Below, piece after piece: positions 1 to 11,952 of a stretch of DNA of 64,000 nucleotides. Made by a program: the position numbers and the translations under genes. Position 1 is the first letter of the stretch. Each line of letters opens with the position of its first letter. Where the stretch lies: assembly GCA_949752795.1 (NCBI GenBank), contig OX457056.1, positions 204,167,654 through 204,231,653 of the forward strand. Direction: 5' to 3'. The notes under the pieces were generated by a model. The model had not been told where the DNA came from and did not search any database. It was given only the letters and a program-made list of their open reading frames with translations. The DNA comes from Hyperoodon ampullatus (taxonomy: Eukaryota > Chordata > Mammalia > Artiodactyla > Ziphiidae).

Positions 1-848
1 GCTGGTGTTTCACCTGGCAGCCCATCATGCTCCAACCTCGTTTGTGGATGGAGGGATCTCCCCACTCCCCACACTGAGCCAGGCTTCCCGAGAGGTGCAG
101 GGCTAGTTTGAGGGCTCAGATCTCCATTATAGAATCCACTAACCCTAACAACCTCCCGAGAAAAAAGTGGATTCAGACGGAAGCCTGGCTGTGGTTGCCT
201 CCTCCCACCGCAGGCCCAGGCTGGATAAGATTTCTGAAATTTTAGTGTCTAGATCAGGCAAACTTATAGAGACAGAAAGTAGATTTGCGGTTTTCAGGGG
301 CTGGGGAGAAGGGAGGGGGAATGGGAGTGACTGCTAATGGCCGTGGAGGTTTTTTCTGAGTGATGGAAATGTTCTAAAACTAGATTGTTGCAAAGGGGCT
401 GCACGACTCTGTAAATACACTAACAACTATTGAATTATACACTTTGAACTGGTGGATTTTGTGAGATATAAGGTAATTTCAATACAGCTGTTTAAAAGAA
501 AGATTTCAGGGCTTTCCTTGTGGCGCAGTGGTTGAGAGTCTGCCTACCGATGCAGGGGACACGGGTTTGTGCCCCGGTCCGGGAGGATCCCACATGCTGC
601 GGAGCGGCTGGGCCCGTGAGCCATGGCCACTGAGCCTGCGCGTCCGGAGCCTGTGCTCCGCAACGGGAGAGGCCACAACAGTGAGAGGCCTGCGTACCAC
701 AAAAAAAAGTAAATAAAATAAAATACAATAAAGATTTCAGATACTTTGGACTTGCTCAACGGGAGAGTAAGTACCCATGGAAAAGGTTACATGTGGAGCC
801 CTTCACACAGGCCTTACTGAGAAGAAAGCTCTCAAGATGGTCACTTAC
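1..848 (-). other. COL17A1: COL17A1 intron 3 (partial)
   Basis: This is the part of intron 3 that lies inside the window; the gene continues past the left edge. I looked for the next coding exon and did not see one. The only recognisable element is the SINE at 510-729; the rest looks like unique intronic sequence. Confidence 0.7.
510..729 (+). mobile_element. CHR-type tRNA-derived SINE
   Basis: The element starts with a variant of the GGGCTTCCCTGGTGGCGCAG head, carries the tRNA-like A and B box region (GGTTTGTGCCCC), the GC-rich body ending in CAACAGTGAGAGGCC, and an A-rich tail. An 11-bp target duplication, AAAGATTTCAG, flanks it at 499-509 and 730-740. It sits in COL17A1 intron 3 in antisense to the gene. 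The perfect duplication indicates simple retroposition. Confidence 0.93.
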
Positions 849-2847
849 TTGGTGGTAAGGACGTAAGTCTTGTAGTTATTGTTTCCGTGATAACTAGAAA
901 AAGACAAAGAAAAGATGAGATCTTAAGTAATGTACTGAAATCTCTGTACTTTGGCAGGGTCTCACATCGTTCATAGGTTCGGCACATTAAATTAGGTTCA
1001 ATATAGACTTTTATACACTTGTGCTTTAAGGAATTTGATCTGACCCACTGTAAAAGCAAATAGGTGCAATAACAATAGGGCTTAATGTACCTGGAAAATA
1101 GGTTTATAACGCTTTGGTACCAAAAGTAGTTAGTAACCCACCGATTTGAACAATGAATTGTCTTGCATTAATGTCTCTCATATAACAATTAGATCTAGTC
1201 CAGTCCTGGATTTGCCTTTGAAAGAGGATCAGGCCCTCAAGTCACTCTCTCTCTGCACTGTCCCTTCTAAATGGTCACCCAGTCCAGCTGAGGCCAGTAT
1301 ATCATCCTGGCTGATTACACTGTGATGCGAATAATTACCTTGAACCTTTTTATGAATTTGGGGGTGTATCAAGGACATCATAATTCATTCTAAAGTCTTC
1401 AGGGTCACCCCTGAGTGTGAGGAGGTGTAGGAAGGAAGGGGGTCGGTAAGTCACATTTGGTGCTTGGACAGATGAACATCCAAGACAGACTTGAAGAACC
1501 AGTCCCTTTGCCTCCCGAAATTGAGAAGATTCCAAGTGATGGTGAGTCTATAGAGGTCACAAAAGCTTCCGGTGTTTTTTAAAAACACCAATTAGAAGAA
1601 AGACCTCTTGCCTTCCTGAATCACTCTCTCCTCTACAGCAGCATGGGGAGGTGAGTAGATTCCCGAAACCATAACTGGGCCAATTCTGTGCTCTGACTGT
1701 GACCATCATCAACCACTACCTCCCTCTGGGTTGGACATCAAGGAGCACCTATCTAGCTAAGGTCACTGGTTTCTAGAAGCACCCTTCTCGTGCACACGCC
1801 CGAGCATATTCATATGCATGTTGTGAATGCACGTATGGTTGGTGAAAGGAGAAAAGGATGAAGAAGATTGTGGGGCATCACTCTGTGCTGCTGGCAACTG
1901 CTGCATCCCACACTGGTCTTACTGCTCCCAGCCCTCACCCTTTCCTTCTTCACCCTGCGTGTTCCTATTAGTTTGGTTGTCCTAGCAGCAACATGGGGTT
2001 ATGAATGGAGCAGAAGCATCATTCCATGCATAAAAGGAAATGGTTTTTCAGACTAAAATGGCAGCTTGATTTGAATAATAGTCCTTGAGCTTTCACTAAA
2101 CCTCTCATTGTGTGGACCTTTGGGATTCTATGACACATAAAAATAAGTTCTTTCTTAACCTGAAGTTCCAAGTCTGTGGAGCCAGAATTTTTTATTGGCA
2201 ATATATGAAAGTCACAGGATAAATGAAAGAGTCAGAGCTGCTAAGGGGCTATTTTAAATGTCTCTGAGTTTATCATTTGGGCAGTTTCACAAAAGAAATG
2301 TGTCTGTTTTCAGTTTTCAGTGTAGACTGCAACTGTGACACCAGTGTGATTCCAACTTTGTCCCTGCAATAATGGGGATATTATTCTTTTGGATTTCTGT
2401 TGCCCTGTATCCCTAAAAAAGAACACAGTTAAATAAGCTGTTGCAAATTCATTCAACAGGATGTTATGAAACCACTAAAAAGGCTGGTTATAAAAACTGT
2501 AACATAGAAATGATGATTTTCATCTTTGAAGAAAAAGCAGAACACATTTTGATTACAAGTGTGTTAAAAAAAATCAACAAAAGGCTTCTTATAGGAAGAA
2601 ATAGTCTATTTAGGAAAACATTTAAAATGATACAGTGGGGAAAAAAAGCAAAAAGAAAAAGCTAAGAAAAAAACTAAAAACAAAAACATAAGAAATAGAA
2701 AAAAAGATACAGTAGTTGCAGTAGAATTAGGAATAAATTATTTACTCTTTCCAAAAATTTTTTTACTTTTATAATGACACGTATCATGCTCTTACATCTT
2801 TCAGTGACTTCAGTGCCATCTCGTTTGTTCTTCTTGGTGACATCCAT
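849..2847 (-). CDS. COL17A1: COL17A1, first two coding exons (collagen type XVII alpha 1), partial
   Basis: Collagen XVII (BP180) is a type II transmembrane collagen of hemidesmosomes that anchors basal keratinocytes to the basement membrane. Only the first 32 or so residues of the intracellular N-terminus are here, as join(849..893, 2796..2847) on the minus strand. Exon 2 spans 2796-2858: it follows a TTTTTCCGTAG acceptor, has 11 nt of 5' UTR and starts at 2847 with MDVTKKNKRDGTEVTER, which I recognise as the COL17A1 N-terminus. Its donor is AT|GTAAGA. Exon 3 (acceptor TTTTTCTAG, donor AA|GTAAGT) encodes ITETITTRLTSLPP. Both exons end in phase 1, so the frame joins cleanly through F and into K. 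As I recall the human protein, it reads IVTETV where this one reads FITETI, all conservative changes. The rest of the gene lies left of the window. Confidence 0.95.
894..2795 (-). other. COL17A1: COL17A1 intron 2
   Basis: The intron is about 1.9 kb and is bounded by GTAAGA and TTTTTCTAG. The stretch near 2,640-2,710 is strongly A-rich. I recognise no transposon, RNA gene or other exon in it. Confidence 0.8.
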
Positions 2848-2945
2848 ACCATCGCCACCTACGGAAAAAGCCAGAAACCATGAATAACCATGTCTATGAC
2901 CATCACTTTTCATAAGTATAGGTCCCTACTCTTCAAGCTGAGAAC

Positions 2946-3083
2946 CAAAACTTGATTCCTAGAATTCAAAGCATAATTCTATCGTGTGTATATTTTTTTA
3001 ACAAGAGTCATTCCTACTTCCTGTATCAGTGAGAGAGTAATTTAATAGTTCCACCTTGGATTCTACTCCTTTGTATTGGGATC
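2946..3083. repeat. Left copy of a ~140-bp direct duplication flanking an L1
   Basis: This runs from CAAAACTTGATTCCTAGAATTC to TGTATTGGGATC and recurs at 5342-5486 with roughly ten differences by eye, about 92% identity. The two copies bracket the L1 in COL17A1 intron 1 and most simply represent its target-site duplication, although L1 duplications are usually 7-20 bp. Confidence 0.85.
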
Positions 3084-5341
3084 TTTTATTTTTTATTTTT
3101 TTTTTTATTGAATGGAGACACCATAATTTATCTCATTCCCCACTGATAAAGATTTAAGTTGCTTTCAACTTTATTTAACTTTTTATAATGGAAAATATAT
3201 ACAAACAGGGAGAATAGGACAATGAATATCCCTGTTCCCATAATCCAGCCACAACAATAAAAAATTCATAACCTGTTTTTTTAAATTTTATTAATTTTTT
3301 AATACAGCATGTTCTTATTAGTCATCCATTTTATACACATCAGTGTATACATGTCAATCCCAATCGCCCAATTCATCCCACCACTACCACCCACCCCTGC
3401 CGCTTTCCCCCATTGGAGTCCATACGTTTTTCCTCTACTTCTGTGTCTCAACTTCTGCTCTGCAAACTGGTTCATCTGTACCATTTTCTAGGTTCCACAT
3501 AAATGTGTTAACATACGATATTTGTTTTTCTCTTTCTGACTTACTTCACTCTGTATGACAGTCTCTAGATCCATCCACATCTCTACAAATGACCCAATTT
3601 CATTTCTTTTTATGGCTGAGTAATATTCCATTGCATATATGTGCCACATCTTCTTTATCCATTCATCTGTCAATAGGCATTTAGGTTGCTTCCATGACCT
3701 GGCTATTGTAAATAGTGCTGCAATGAACATTGGGGGGCATGTGTCTTTTTGAATTATGGTTTTCTCAGGGTATATGCCCAGTAGTGGGATTGCTGGGTCA
3801 TATGGTAGTTCTATTTTTCGTTTTTTAAGGAACCTCCATACTGTTCTCCATAGTGGCTGTATCAATTTACATTCCCACCAACAGTGCAAGAGGGTTCCCT
3901 TTTCTCCACACCCTCTCCAGCATTTGTTGTTTGTAGATTTTCTGATGATGCCCATTATAACTGGTGTGAGGTGATACCTCATTGTAGTTTTGATTTGCAT
4001 TTCTCTAACAATTAGTGATGTTGAGCAGCTTTTCATGTGCTTCTTGGCCATCTGTATGCCTTCTTTGGAGAAGTGCCTATTTAGGTCTTCTGCCCATTTT
4101 TGGATTGGGTTTTTTTCTTTTAATATTGAGCTGTATGAGCTGTTTATATATTTTGGATATTAATCCTTTGTCCATTGATTCATTTGCAAATATTTTCTCC
4201 CTTCTGAGGGCTGTCTTTTCATCTTGTTTATGGTTTCCTTTGCTGTGCAAAAGCTTTTAAGTTTCATTAGGTCCCATTTGTTTATTTTTCTTTTTATTTC
4301 CATTACTGTAGGAGATGGATCAAAAAATATCTTGCTGTGATTTGTGTCAAAGAGTGTTCTTCCTATGTTTTCCTCTAAGAGTTTTATAGTGTCCGGTCTT
4401 ACATTTAGGTCTCTAATCCATTTTGAGTTTATTTTTGTGGATGGTGTTAGGGAGTGTTCTAATTTCATTCTTTTACATGTAGCTGTTCAGTTTTCCCAGC
4501 ACCACTTATTGAAGAGACTGTCTTTTCTCCATTGTATATCCTTGCCTCCTTTGGCATAGATTAGTTGACCATAGGTGCATGGGTTTATCTCTGTGCTTTC
4601 TATCCTGTTCCATTGATCTATATTTCTGTTTTTGTGCCAGTACCATATTGTCTTGATTACTGTAGCTTTGTAGTATACTCTGAAGTCAGGGAGTCTGTTT
4701 CCTCCAGCTCCATTTTTTTCCCTCAAGAGCGCTTTGGCTATTCGGGGTCTTTTGTGTCTCCATACAAATTTTAAGATTTTTTGTTCTAGTTCCATAAAAA
4801 TTGCCATTGGTAATTTGATAGGGATTGCATTGAATCTGTGGATTGCTTTGGGTAGTATAGTCATTTTCACAATATTGATTCTTCCAATCCAAGAACATGG
4901 TATATCGCTCTATCTGTTGGTATATCTTTAATTTCTTTCATCAGTGTCTTATAGTTTTCTGCATACAGGTCTTTTGTCTCCCTAGGTAGGTTTATTCCTA
5001 GGTATTTTATTCTTTTTGTTGCAGTGGTAAATGGGAGTGTTTCCTTAATTTCTCCTTCAGATTTTTCATCATTAGTGTATAGGAATCCAAGAGATTTCTG
5101 TGCATTAATTTTGTATCCTGCAACTTTACCAAATTCATTGATTAGCTCTTGTAGTTTTCTGGTGGCATCTTTAGGATTCTCTATGTATAGTGTCATGTCA
5201 TCTGAAAACAATGACAGCTTTACTTCTTCTTTTCCAATTTGGATTCCTTTTATTTCTTTTTCTTCTCTGATTGCCATGGTTAGGACTTCCAAAACTATGT
5301 TGAATAATAGTGATTTGATTCCTAGAATTCAAACTTGAATT
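3084..5341 (-). mobile_element. 5'-truncated LINE-1 with possible 3' transduction, antisense copy
   Basis: From 3276 to about 5315 the minus strand reads the 3' half of a cetartiodactyl L1. It contains broken ORF2 from the reverse-transcriptase active-site region through the Cys-rich C-terminus (3488-4051), followed by the 3' UTR. Several frameshifts split ORF2, and the active-site motif reads FSDD instead of FADD, so the copy is dead. Between the L1 3' end and a T-rich run at 3083-3107 lie about 165 bp (3108-3270) that are not young L1 and fit either a 3' transduction or a fragment of older repeat. The right end carries about 25 bp that repeat part of the flanking duplication, suggesting template switching at the 5' junction. 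The element is in sense orientation to COL17A1. Confidence 0.88.
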
Positions 5342-5486
5342 CAAAACTTGATTCCTAGAATTCGAAGCATAATTCTTTTGTGTGTATATTTTTAACGAGT
5401 CATTCCCACTTCTTGTATCAGTGAGAGAATAATTTAATAGTTCCACCTTGGATTCTATTCCTTTGTATTGGGATTTTTTTTTTTTT
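5342..5486. repeat. Right copy of the ~140-bp duplication, with an L1 endonuclease site
   Basis: This is the second copy of the segment at 2946-3083. It ends in a T run followed by AAGTTC, so the boundary TTTT/AA matches the L1 endonuclease cleavage consensus for an insertion in this orientation. That supports reading the whole 140 bp as one staggered-cut target duplication. Confidence 0.8.
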
Positions 5487-8400
5487 AAGTTCTAATTGAG
5501 CAGGCTGCCCCCTGCTGAATGTTAAAGGTCTTACATAGAAGGTCTGGTGCCCTGACTATAAAACTTCTGTTTTTTGCCCAAGTAACACACAGCTGAAGGA
5601 TATCTGTCAAAGCACATGGTGCTTTCAACTAATTCATTTTGATGCATCCCATAATGTTCAGTGTTCTATATGGAGCTCTACAAATACAAGACATTCATGC
5701 TTCATTAGAGTTTGGATGTGAGAATGATGTTTGATGGATTCAAATCAGGATAAAAATCATAATGGTCACACTTGTGTGGAACTTTATACTTCTTACAACA
5801 TGAAACTTTCTCTTCGTAACACACCAGGCCTACTATGCTTATTTACAGACATAAGTAGTGAAAACATGAAGAAAATCAGTGTAAAATCTACTGAAATACA
5901 TAGGAAAATATTTGTATATGTCATCTATGTTCTCCCTTCACTCTTACTCTGTGTTCTGAGTAGAAAAATCATTGAGATCTTGTCTGCTGTGTCCTGAAGC
6001 CTGGATGAGACGAGGCAAGGCTGACTTAAGGGGTGTGGTCGGGCTGGGGGGTTGGGGAGGAGCATGATTCAGGCTTGAACACACAGGAGACGGTGGCAAG
6101 GATCCCTGACCAACTGGGTGCGTTTGGCTGTAGTTCCCAGTCTCAGGCTCTGCAGGGAGTTGAAATCTGGCTTTCCCTGTGGTTCTCTCCTCCCATCCCC
6201 CCAACCTTCCCTTCCTCCTAGTTTACTTTTTGGATGCAGTCCAAATTGGATTCTAGAGTTCTGGAGCAAGCTACTTCTGCCCAGGACAACCCTTTCTTGA
6301 ACGCTTTTAGTCTTTTTCTCCTGCCTGGTGACCTTAGGGTCTACTTATCCATTAGGTGCAATGGGCACAGTGCCTAGCCCCATCATACTTTCAGGGGCCC
6401 TCAAAAATGTTTGAACTTCTTTTTATAATTGAAAGGAAAAATGAACACAATGCAACCTGGATTATATTCTTTCAATGCAGGGTTTTTTGTTTGTTTGTTT
6501 GTTGTTGTTGTTGTCGTTGCTTGTTTTTTTCCTGGAGGCAGGACATCCACAAAGGCAAAATTATCTAGGGCCGACAGAAGTCCTAGTGCAGCCCTGGGTG
6601 ACTTTCCCACTGAAAATCAAGACCTCACAAGACCAACTGGTCAACTACCCAGAGAAATTCACCAAGATCCACACACTTAGCGTCAGGGCCTGATTGAATG
6701 TGCCAACTTTTTGCTCATCAGAGTTTTTTAAGTGCAGCAAGGAATGAGGCATCATGGAAAAACTCCTGGCTGCATCTGAGAAGACACAGTTCTTTGCAGG
6801 TATGTTTCCCAGAGCCAAAGAGCAGGGGCTCCATAAGCAATTTAACAATGGAGTCCAGCCTCATTAGAGGGCCAAACCTAGCCTGTGACTGTCTGCATTC
6901 CAGCTATTACCTGTATGACTTATGTCACACCAACCTACCTACAACCTGACACCCTCTCTGAAATCCTTTGTTTAAGCATTAATTGCCTTTGGTACCTCTG
7001 AAATCCCTCTCCTTCCCCCCCCCCCCAGTTGGTCATTAGCTGTGAAGCAGGAGGTATTTTGGAGATCAAACGTTCAAATGCCCCTGGCTGCTGGTGAGGA
7101 GCCACCTAGGATGGCACCTGAATTGATATGAAATATCATCCTGAAAGGAACTGTTTATAACAATCCATGGAAACTTTAACTTCCCACAAGTTATTGCTTA
7201 CTATGATCCTTTAATGAAAGTTGCTGCCGGCAGCTATAAATTTGGGGTTGGCTGGGTTGTTTCCACTTGTAGCCATCAAGGCAGACTGATGATAGCTCCA
7301 TTCCATTTGTTAAGAGTCTCAGCATCTAGGCAGCAAAACTGGCAAGTGTTTTCTTGCTCTTTCTGTACCCAGAGATATAACAGACATTTCTAGGTATCCC
7401 CCATCTTTTTCTTAGGTCCCAATGATGAAGCCTTAAGATCTGCAGCAAAAAGCCAAGAGTTCCCTAACTTCCAGAGGACGTGAGGAGACAGCCTGCTAGA
7501 AATCAGATGCCCCCCTCCAGGGCCTGGGGGCTCTTCACTGACTGGTGCTCTGGGATAGAAGGCCCCATAGGTGGGTACAGGTAGATTGGTTCTTGCGTCT
7601 CTCTCAGCCTGTAGCCCCTAAATGGCTGCATCCCATGGCCTTAACACAATGATTTCTCGGGCCTGAAGTACACAGGACGGAGCTCTGCTGACTTTGCCAA
7701 AGCTCTTTCCCAGATTCATAGTCTGAAATGGCAGAGATGTTTTGGGAGGTAGATTCCTTTAAACCAAAGGTAAGAGGAAGCTTTCTGTGAGTTATCAAAG
7801 GAAAATGATGGGTTGAGGGCACAAATCTGGACAGGGATCATCCCATGGGGCCTATAGTTTTCCCACAGGACTTCCTTTTTAAATATTTTAAGTGCCGATA
7901 GTTTTAAAAAGTGTAACTTAAGGGAAAGGAAAGTTACATGCCTAGGCACGTGTCTGAGCCTGCCTCTCCCAGCAGTGCTCATCCGTACACCTTCCTCCAA
8001 AAGCACTACTTAATGGAAGCACAGTCAAGTAGAATAATTTTAAACTTCTTGGATGTTTGAGCCACTTAACTAGAACCGAGGATAAGTAGGTCATTTAAGT
8101 TCTTAATTCCAAAATTATGTTAATTTCCATCCGTATTTCTAAGGGGCTGCTTTGTGGCTATTTCAATACTTAATGTTCTTTTGAAGATGTAAAAACGATC
8201 CTGTGTCATTTTCTTTATGTAAGAAAACACAATTCAAAGTCATTTTTCTACTTGTATGAGGTTTTTTCCTTTCCCCTTCATTTAAATGATGTCACATCCA
8301 CCTGAGACTATTCCGATGAGGATGGGGTGTAACCCAGGCACAACCCGCTGATACCAACAGAAAACCATCTCACTGAACTTCTTATGATAACAACTCATGA

Positions 8401-10013
8401 GACACTTGGTCTTTGACACAAAGAAGGGAATAGAGAAGCTAAGTGTTTTTCTACTTTCCAATCTCTGCATACTTTACATTGTAAAACAAAACAACAACGG
8501 AATAACCAAAGTGTAGGAAAACCACCCACTAGCTATTGCTCTATTAACAGAGAAGGGGCAAGCAGTTTGCAGGGGATACGAATGCCCATGCCCTAGAGTT
8601 AACTGTTTCAGAGGCTTCTGTCTCCACGCCCCCCACCCCCATGCCTCTCCAGCAATGGGTCTCCAGCTTGCTGCATTTGGCATCCCCCACTTTCATAACC
8701 CAGGGGTGAGGGAGCTTGGGCCCTGGCTTTGTGATCATGCCGCTTGTTTCGAGCCATGTTTGGTTAAATCCTGCCGCCGCTAACCATGGCAAATGAGCCA
8801 AACCAGACAGATGCAAACTTCTTTTGGTCAGGCATAATTTAAGAATGTGGTTAGTCCTTAGGTCAAATCGGTTTCACCAATCTGGGTTTCTATCCAAGCT
8901 TGAAGCAGGACTCCTTGCTTTAACTGCCCCCATGTAAACTCTGATCAGATTTGTGTGAGTGTTTTGAAGGGGCTGAGAGTAAAGCAAGCCCCCTCTGATT
9001 CTCGGAAGGCCCATGGGGGGCTGGACATGTGCTTTAGTTTAGTTCCGACTTTGTGCTTTAGCTCTAAGAGAAAGCATGTGGGTGTAAGAAGAAACAATTC
9101 TCCTTTCCAAATAATTTTCTTTTAAAAATCTCACTCACTACATTTTATGGACAGAACAAATCCAACCCTTAAGGCTACTAATTGACCGCTTCTCAAAAGA
9201 AGTGAGGTGCCAGAGGCTTACTTCCAAAAGTAAAGTGGTAATTTGTCAGTTAGTAGTTAATGTGGTCCAGTGAGATACCTAAACTGGTAATTCTCACCCC
9301 AAAATGAATTCCTTTTGGCCCAAATTGGCCAGTAAAAGTAAGACAGATTTTTTTTTCTTGTTCCAAGTTTGCCTCCAGGAAGTTCCTGGATTAATTATAT
9401 CATTTCAGATATTCCACTTTACTTTAGATTAGGGGCAGTACTTGTCAGCGTGATATACAGCAGTGTCCACCCAGCCCCTTGAGCTTTATCAGAAACTGCC
9501 AGCACAGACACCCGGGCAGCACTTTGGTTCTTAGTTCTCAGGGGCTACTTCTAGAAGCCCCAACTCACCTACACTTTAACTTCACCGCTGAGCTGTCCTC
9601 TGCTGTCAAGGGGAGAGAGGGAAGTAGAGGAGGGTGGGGAGAGAGAAACTGATTGAGAGGGAAGGAATTATAAACTCATCATATTCTAAATAAAACAATT
9701 TAACACAAGTCTTTTTACAATACTGAAAACAATACCAAAGAAATCTGGCCACTGGAGCTCACTTTATCTTAACTGGCCTTTTTCTTCTCTTTCCCACTGA
9801 CAAAACTTTCTTATTGTTCCTTTAAAAGACTTACCCTAAAAATAGAACACATAAGCCAAAGTAATCACTTATGATCAATTAATCACTTCAACCAGAACAC
9901 TGGAAACTAAATAATGTCATCTCAGATTCTCTGACAAACATTGAAGTTCTCAGTAGCAAACCTCAAATTAAAATCTCACAAGAAGAGAAAACGGTCAAAT
10001 TCCTATTACTTAC
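5487..10013 (-). other. COL17A1: COL17A1 intron 1, upstream two thirds
   Basis: This is largely unique intronic sequence. I see a GTTT/GTT simple repeat at 6485-6520 and a run of about 11 C at 7015-7025. No exon with convincing splice sites and no transposon stands out. Enhancers for keratinocyte expression could lie here, but nothing in the sequence lets me place one. Confidence 0.6.
6485..6520. repeat. (GTTT)n/(GTT)n simple repeat
   Basis: The run is GTTTGTTTGTTTGTT followed by GTTGTTGTT with one interruption. It is a plain microsatellite inside COL17A1 intron 1. Confidence 0.9.
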
Positions 10014-10230
10014 CTAGTTTGAGGTGTTGAAGGAATCAGAAACAACTTTGAGTAAAGGCTCCCTCTCTCCTTCTTCCTCTGACGTTTTCTTCTAGACGTC
10101 CGCTGTTCCCACTTTTTTTTATCCAGACCCAGCCAAGGTGTGTTAGAGCTGAGTGATCTTTCAAAAATGTTCACTTCTTCTCTTGCCCTTGTTTCTTTCA
10201 GTTCTTTGCTTCCAAACAAGTCCTGACAAA
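10014..10230 (-). other. COL17A1: COL17A1 exon 1 (5' UTR), predicted
   Basis: On the minus strand a purine-rich stretch ends in CAAACTAG|GTAAGTAATA, a near-perfect donor, about 7.2 kb upstream of the exon 2 acceptor. Exon 2 carries only 11 nt of 5' UTR, so an upstream non-coding exon is required. This is the best donor in the expected place, and the human gene, as I recall it, also begins with a non-coding exon. The open frame across it (10010-10219) does not join the known start and is not proposed as coding. The 5' limit is a guess because no transcription start can be read directly. Confidence 0.65.
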
Positions 10231-10330
10231 GGTGTGTCAGCGTTTACAGTGTGACTCCACCCTTCCAATTATCTGACACTTGCCAGATTAAAAAAAATCC
10301 GCCTCCAGGATCAAACTTTACAGGAGGCAG
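10231..10330 (-). promoter_or_regulatory. Putative COL17A1 promoter
   Basis: This is the region immediately upstream of predicted exon 1. It lacks a CpG island and an obvious TATA box. On the minus strand it contains an AP-1-like GGAGTCAC and an inverted CCAAT (ATTGG). The assignment is by position only. Confidence 0.35.
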
Positions 10331-11073
10331 AAACCTTCTCCAGTTTAGGTGGATCAATCATTTATGGGCCATGGGCACAATGGTGCAACTGTTCAGAATA
10401 AGGAAAAGACATTTTATTGCTCCTCCTTACCTTCTACAGCCAGGGAGCTGCCACAACCCGGTATTCTCCTCTCCCCTCGCGAGCTGCCATGGGAATAGTC
10501 AAAATCCCCATGTGCATGACTCATGGTGTAGGCATGTAGGGGCCTGTGGTCAAGGTCTGAGCCTGAGCCCTAGAAAAACTGTGAAGTTGACAGGATTTAT
10601 ATTCAATACCTGTTTCCCCTATATATACCTTTTCCCTCTTTCCCCCATTCTGACCCAACCCAGGTCAATCTCACCTGAAGGAAACAGTGGGTGAACTAAT
10701 TCAGAGTAAGACATTAATGACTGAAAATATAGAGCAATTGGTGGCATAGGGTTCATTTTTTAAAAGTAACCAGGTATAGTAATGCTGAGTCTAAGGTGTG
10801 ATGTGAGTGACAGGATTTTAGGCATTTAGCCACCTAGTAATGGAGAGAGATACTGTTGGGGAGGGTTAAGGACGTTCTTGGCCCTCAATTCAGCACCCAC
10901 ATAGTCTCTACACATGCAAAGACATGTGAGGACTCCCAGAGGCCCTGTAACTCCAGGTACATTTCATGGGGCCATTAGACTTTTCTAAGAGGGCTAATTT
11001 GCGCCAATCTAGAAAGTTCTCATGAGCACCTGGATAGCATCTGGCTTTCTGGGACCCCTGAACACTAACTTGA
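10331..11073. other. Intergenic, nothing recognised
   Basis: This stretch lies upstream of COL17A1. A 147-codon frame at 10251-10694 has no recognisable domain or splice context and overlaps the promoter side of the gene, so I do not call it a gene. Confidence 0.5.
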
Positions 11074-11234
11074 GGGACTTCCCTGGCAGTCCAGTGGTTA
11101 AGACTTTGCCTTCCAATGCAGGGGGTGCAGGTTCGATCCCTGGTTGGGGAGCTAAGATTACACATGCCTCTGGGCCAAAAGAACAAAACATAAAACAGAA
11201 GCAATATTGTAACAAATTCAATAAAGACTTTAAA
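11074..11234 (+). mobile_element. Bov-tA/CHR-like SINE
   Basis: The head GGGACTTCCCTGGCAGTCCA, an intact tRNA B box (GGTTCGATCCCTGG) and an A-rich tail identify a tRNA-derived SINE. It lacks the long GC-rich body of the other copies and belongs to a different subfamily. I see no clear target duplication. Confidence 0.88.
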
Positions 11235-11754
11235 TATGGTCCATATCCCTCCACAGCCCCACCCCCAGAAAAGAGTAATTTGAGACTCTTGGTGTTGGGA
11301 ATATGGGAAGTCTGACCCTAGAACTCACACAGATGGTTCTTTGGAACCATAGCATCTTCTTGGGATCCAATGCCAGGTTTGGATTCCCTGTTCTGAGGCA
11401 TTATTCCAAGATCCTGGAGGGGAGCTAAGGGATTCCTGTAGCATAGTGCCCATGCATGTCTACACCGTGCTATTGTGGGTACTCACACTGCATGGGAGGG
11501 TAGCAGACCACTAAGCACCCCTTGTGGGATTCTCACTCCTAAGCTCCCAATATTCCTGCATTGAAGTTACTCATTTCAGACCCCTTTCAATGGTCTAGAA
11601 TGCGACACTTATTGGGTTCTTGTTTTCTGGGATGTTCCTGCCTTCCCTAAATAAATATTTACTCAACATGTCTGCTGTTAATCTCACAGAAGAGCATTGA
11701 ATGTTCTGGAAGAGGGAGAGCTTTCAGCATGAAATGAACATAACCCTGCCTCAT

Positions 11755-11915
11755 TTATTCACTTATTCATTAACTCATGAATTAAACAAAGATATATTGG
11801 CTTATTGCCTCCTGCTTGGAGCCAGACATTGAACTGAGAATTTGGTGGTGAAATATAGACATATTCTCAGTCCTTATAGAGTTCAGAGTCTAGTGGAGGA
11901 AGATAGGCCTTAAAT
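11755..11915. repeat. L2-like ancient LINE fragment
   Basis: The text of the region (repeated ATTCA units, then GAGCCAGACATTGAACTGAG, then TCAGTCCTTATAGAGTTCA) has the typical shape of degraded mammalian L2-class repeat. The assignment is from pattern only. Confidence 0.5.
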
Positions 11916-11916
11916 G

Positions 11917-11952
11917 TATTAGTCAGCTAGGGCTGCTGTAACAAGATACTAC
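11917..11952 (-). repeat. MLT1-like (MaLR) LTR, left piece
   Basis: ATTAGTCAGCTAGGGCTGCT is the start of an antisense MLT1/MSTA-type LTR. The rest of the same LTR resumes at 27973 on the far side of the retrovirus, so this old LTR was the insertion target. Confidence 0.65.

Noticed and set aside
510..729. SINE tRNA-like head considered as a functional tRNA gene
   Set aside because: It has A and B box similarity but no complete cloverleaf, and it has a target duplication and A tail, so it is a retroposon. The same applies to the other SINEs.
10010..10219. A 69-codon frame over COL17A1 exon 1 that might encode an alternative N-terminus
   Set aside because: It does not join in frame to the recognised start and crosses the splice donor.
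10251..10694. A 147-codon plus-strand frame upstream of COL17A1
   Set aside because: No domain, no splice context, and it overlaps the promoter side of predicted exon 1.
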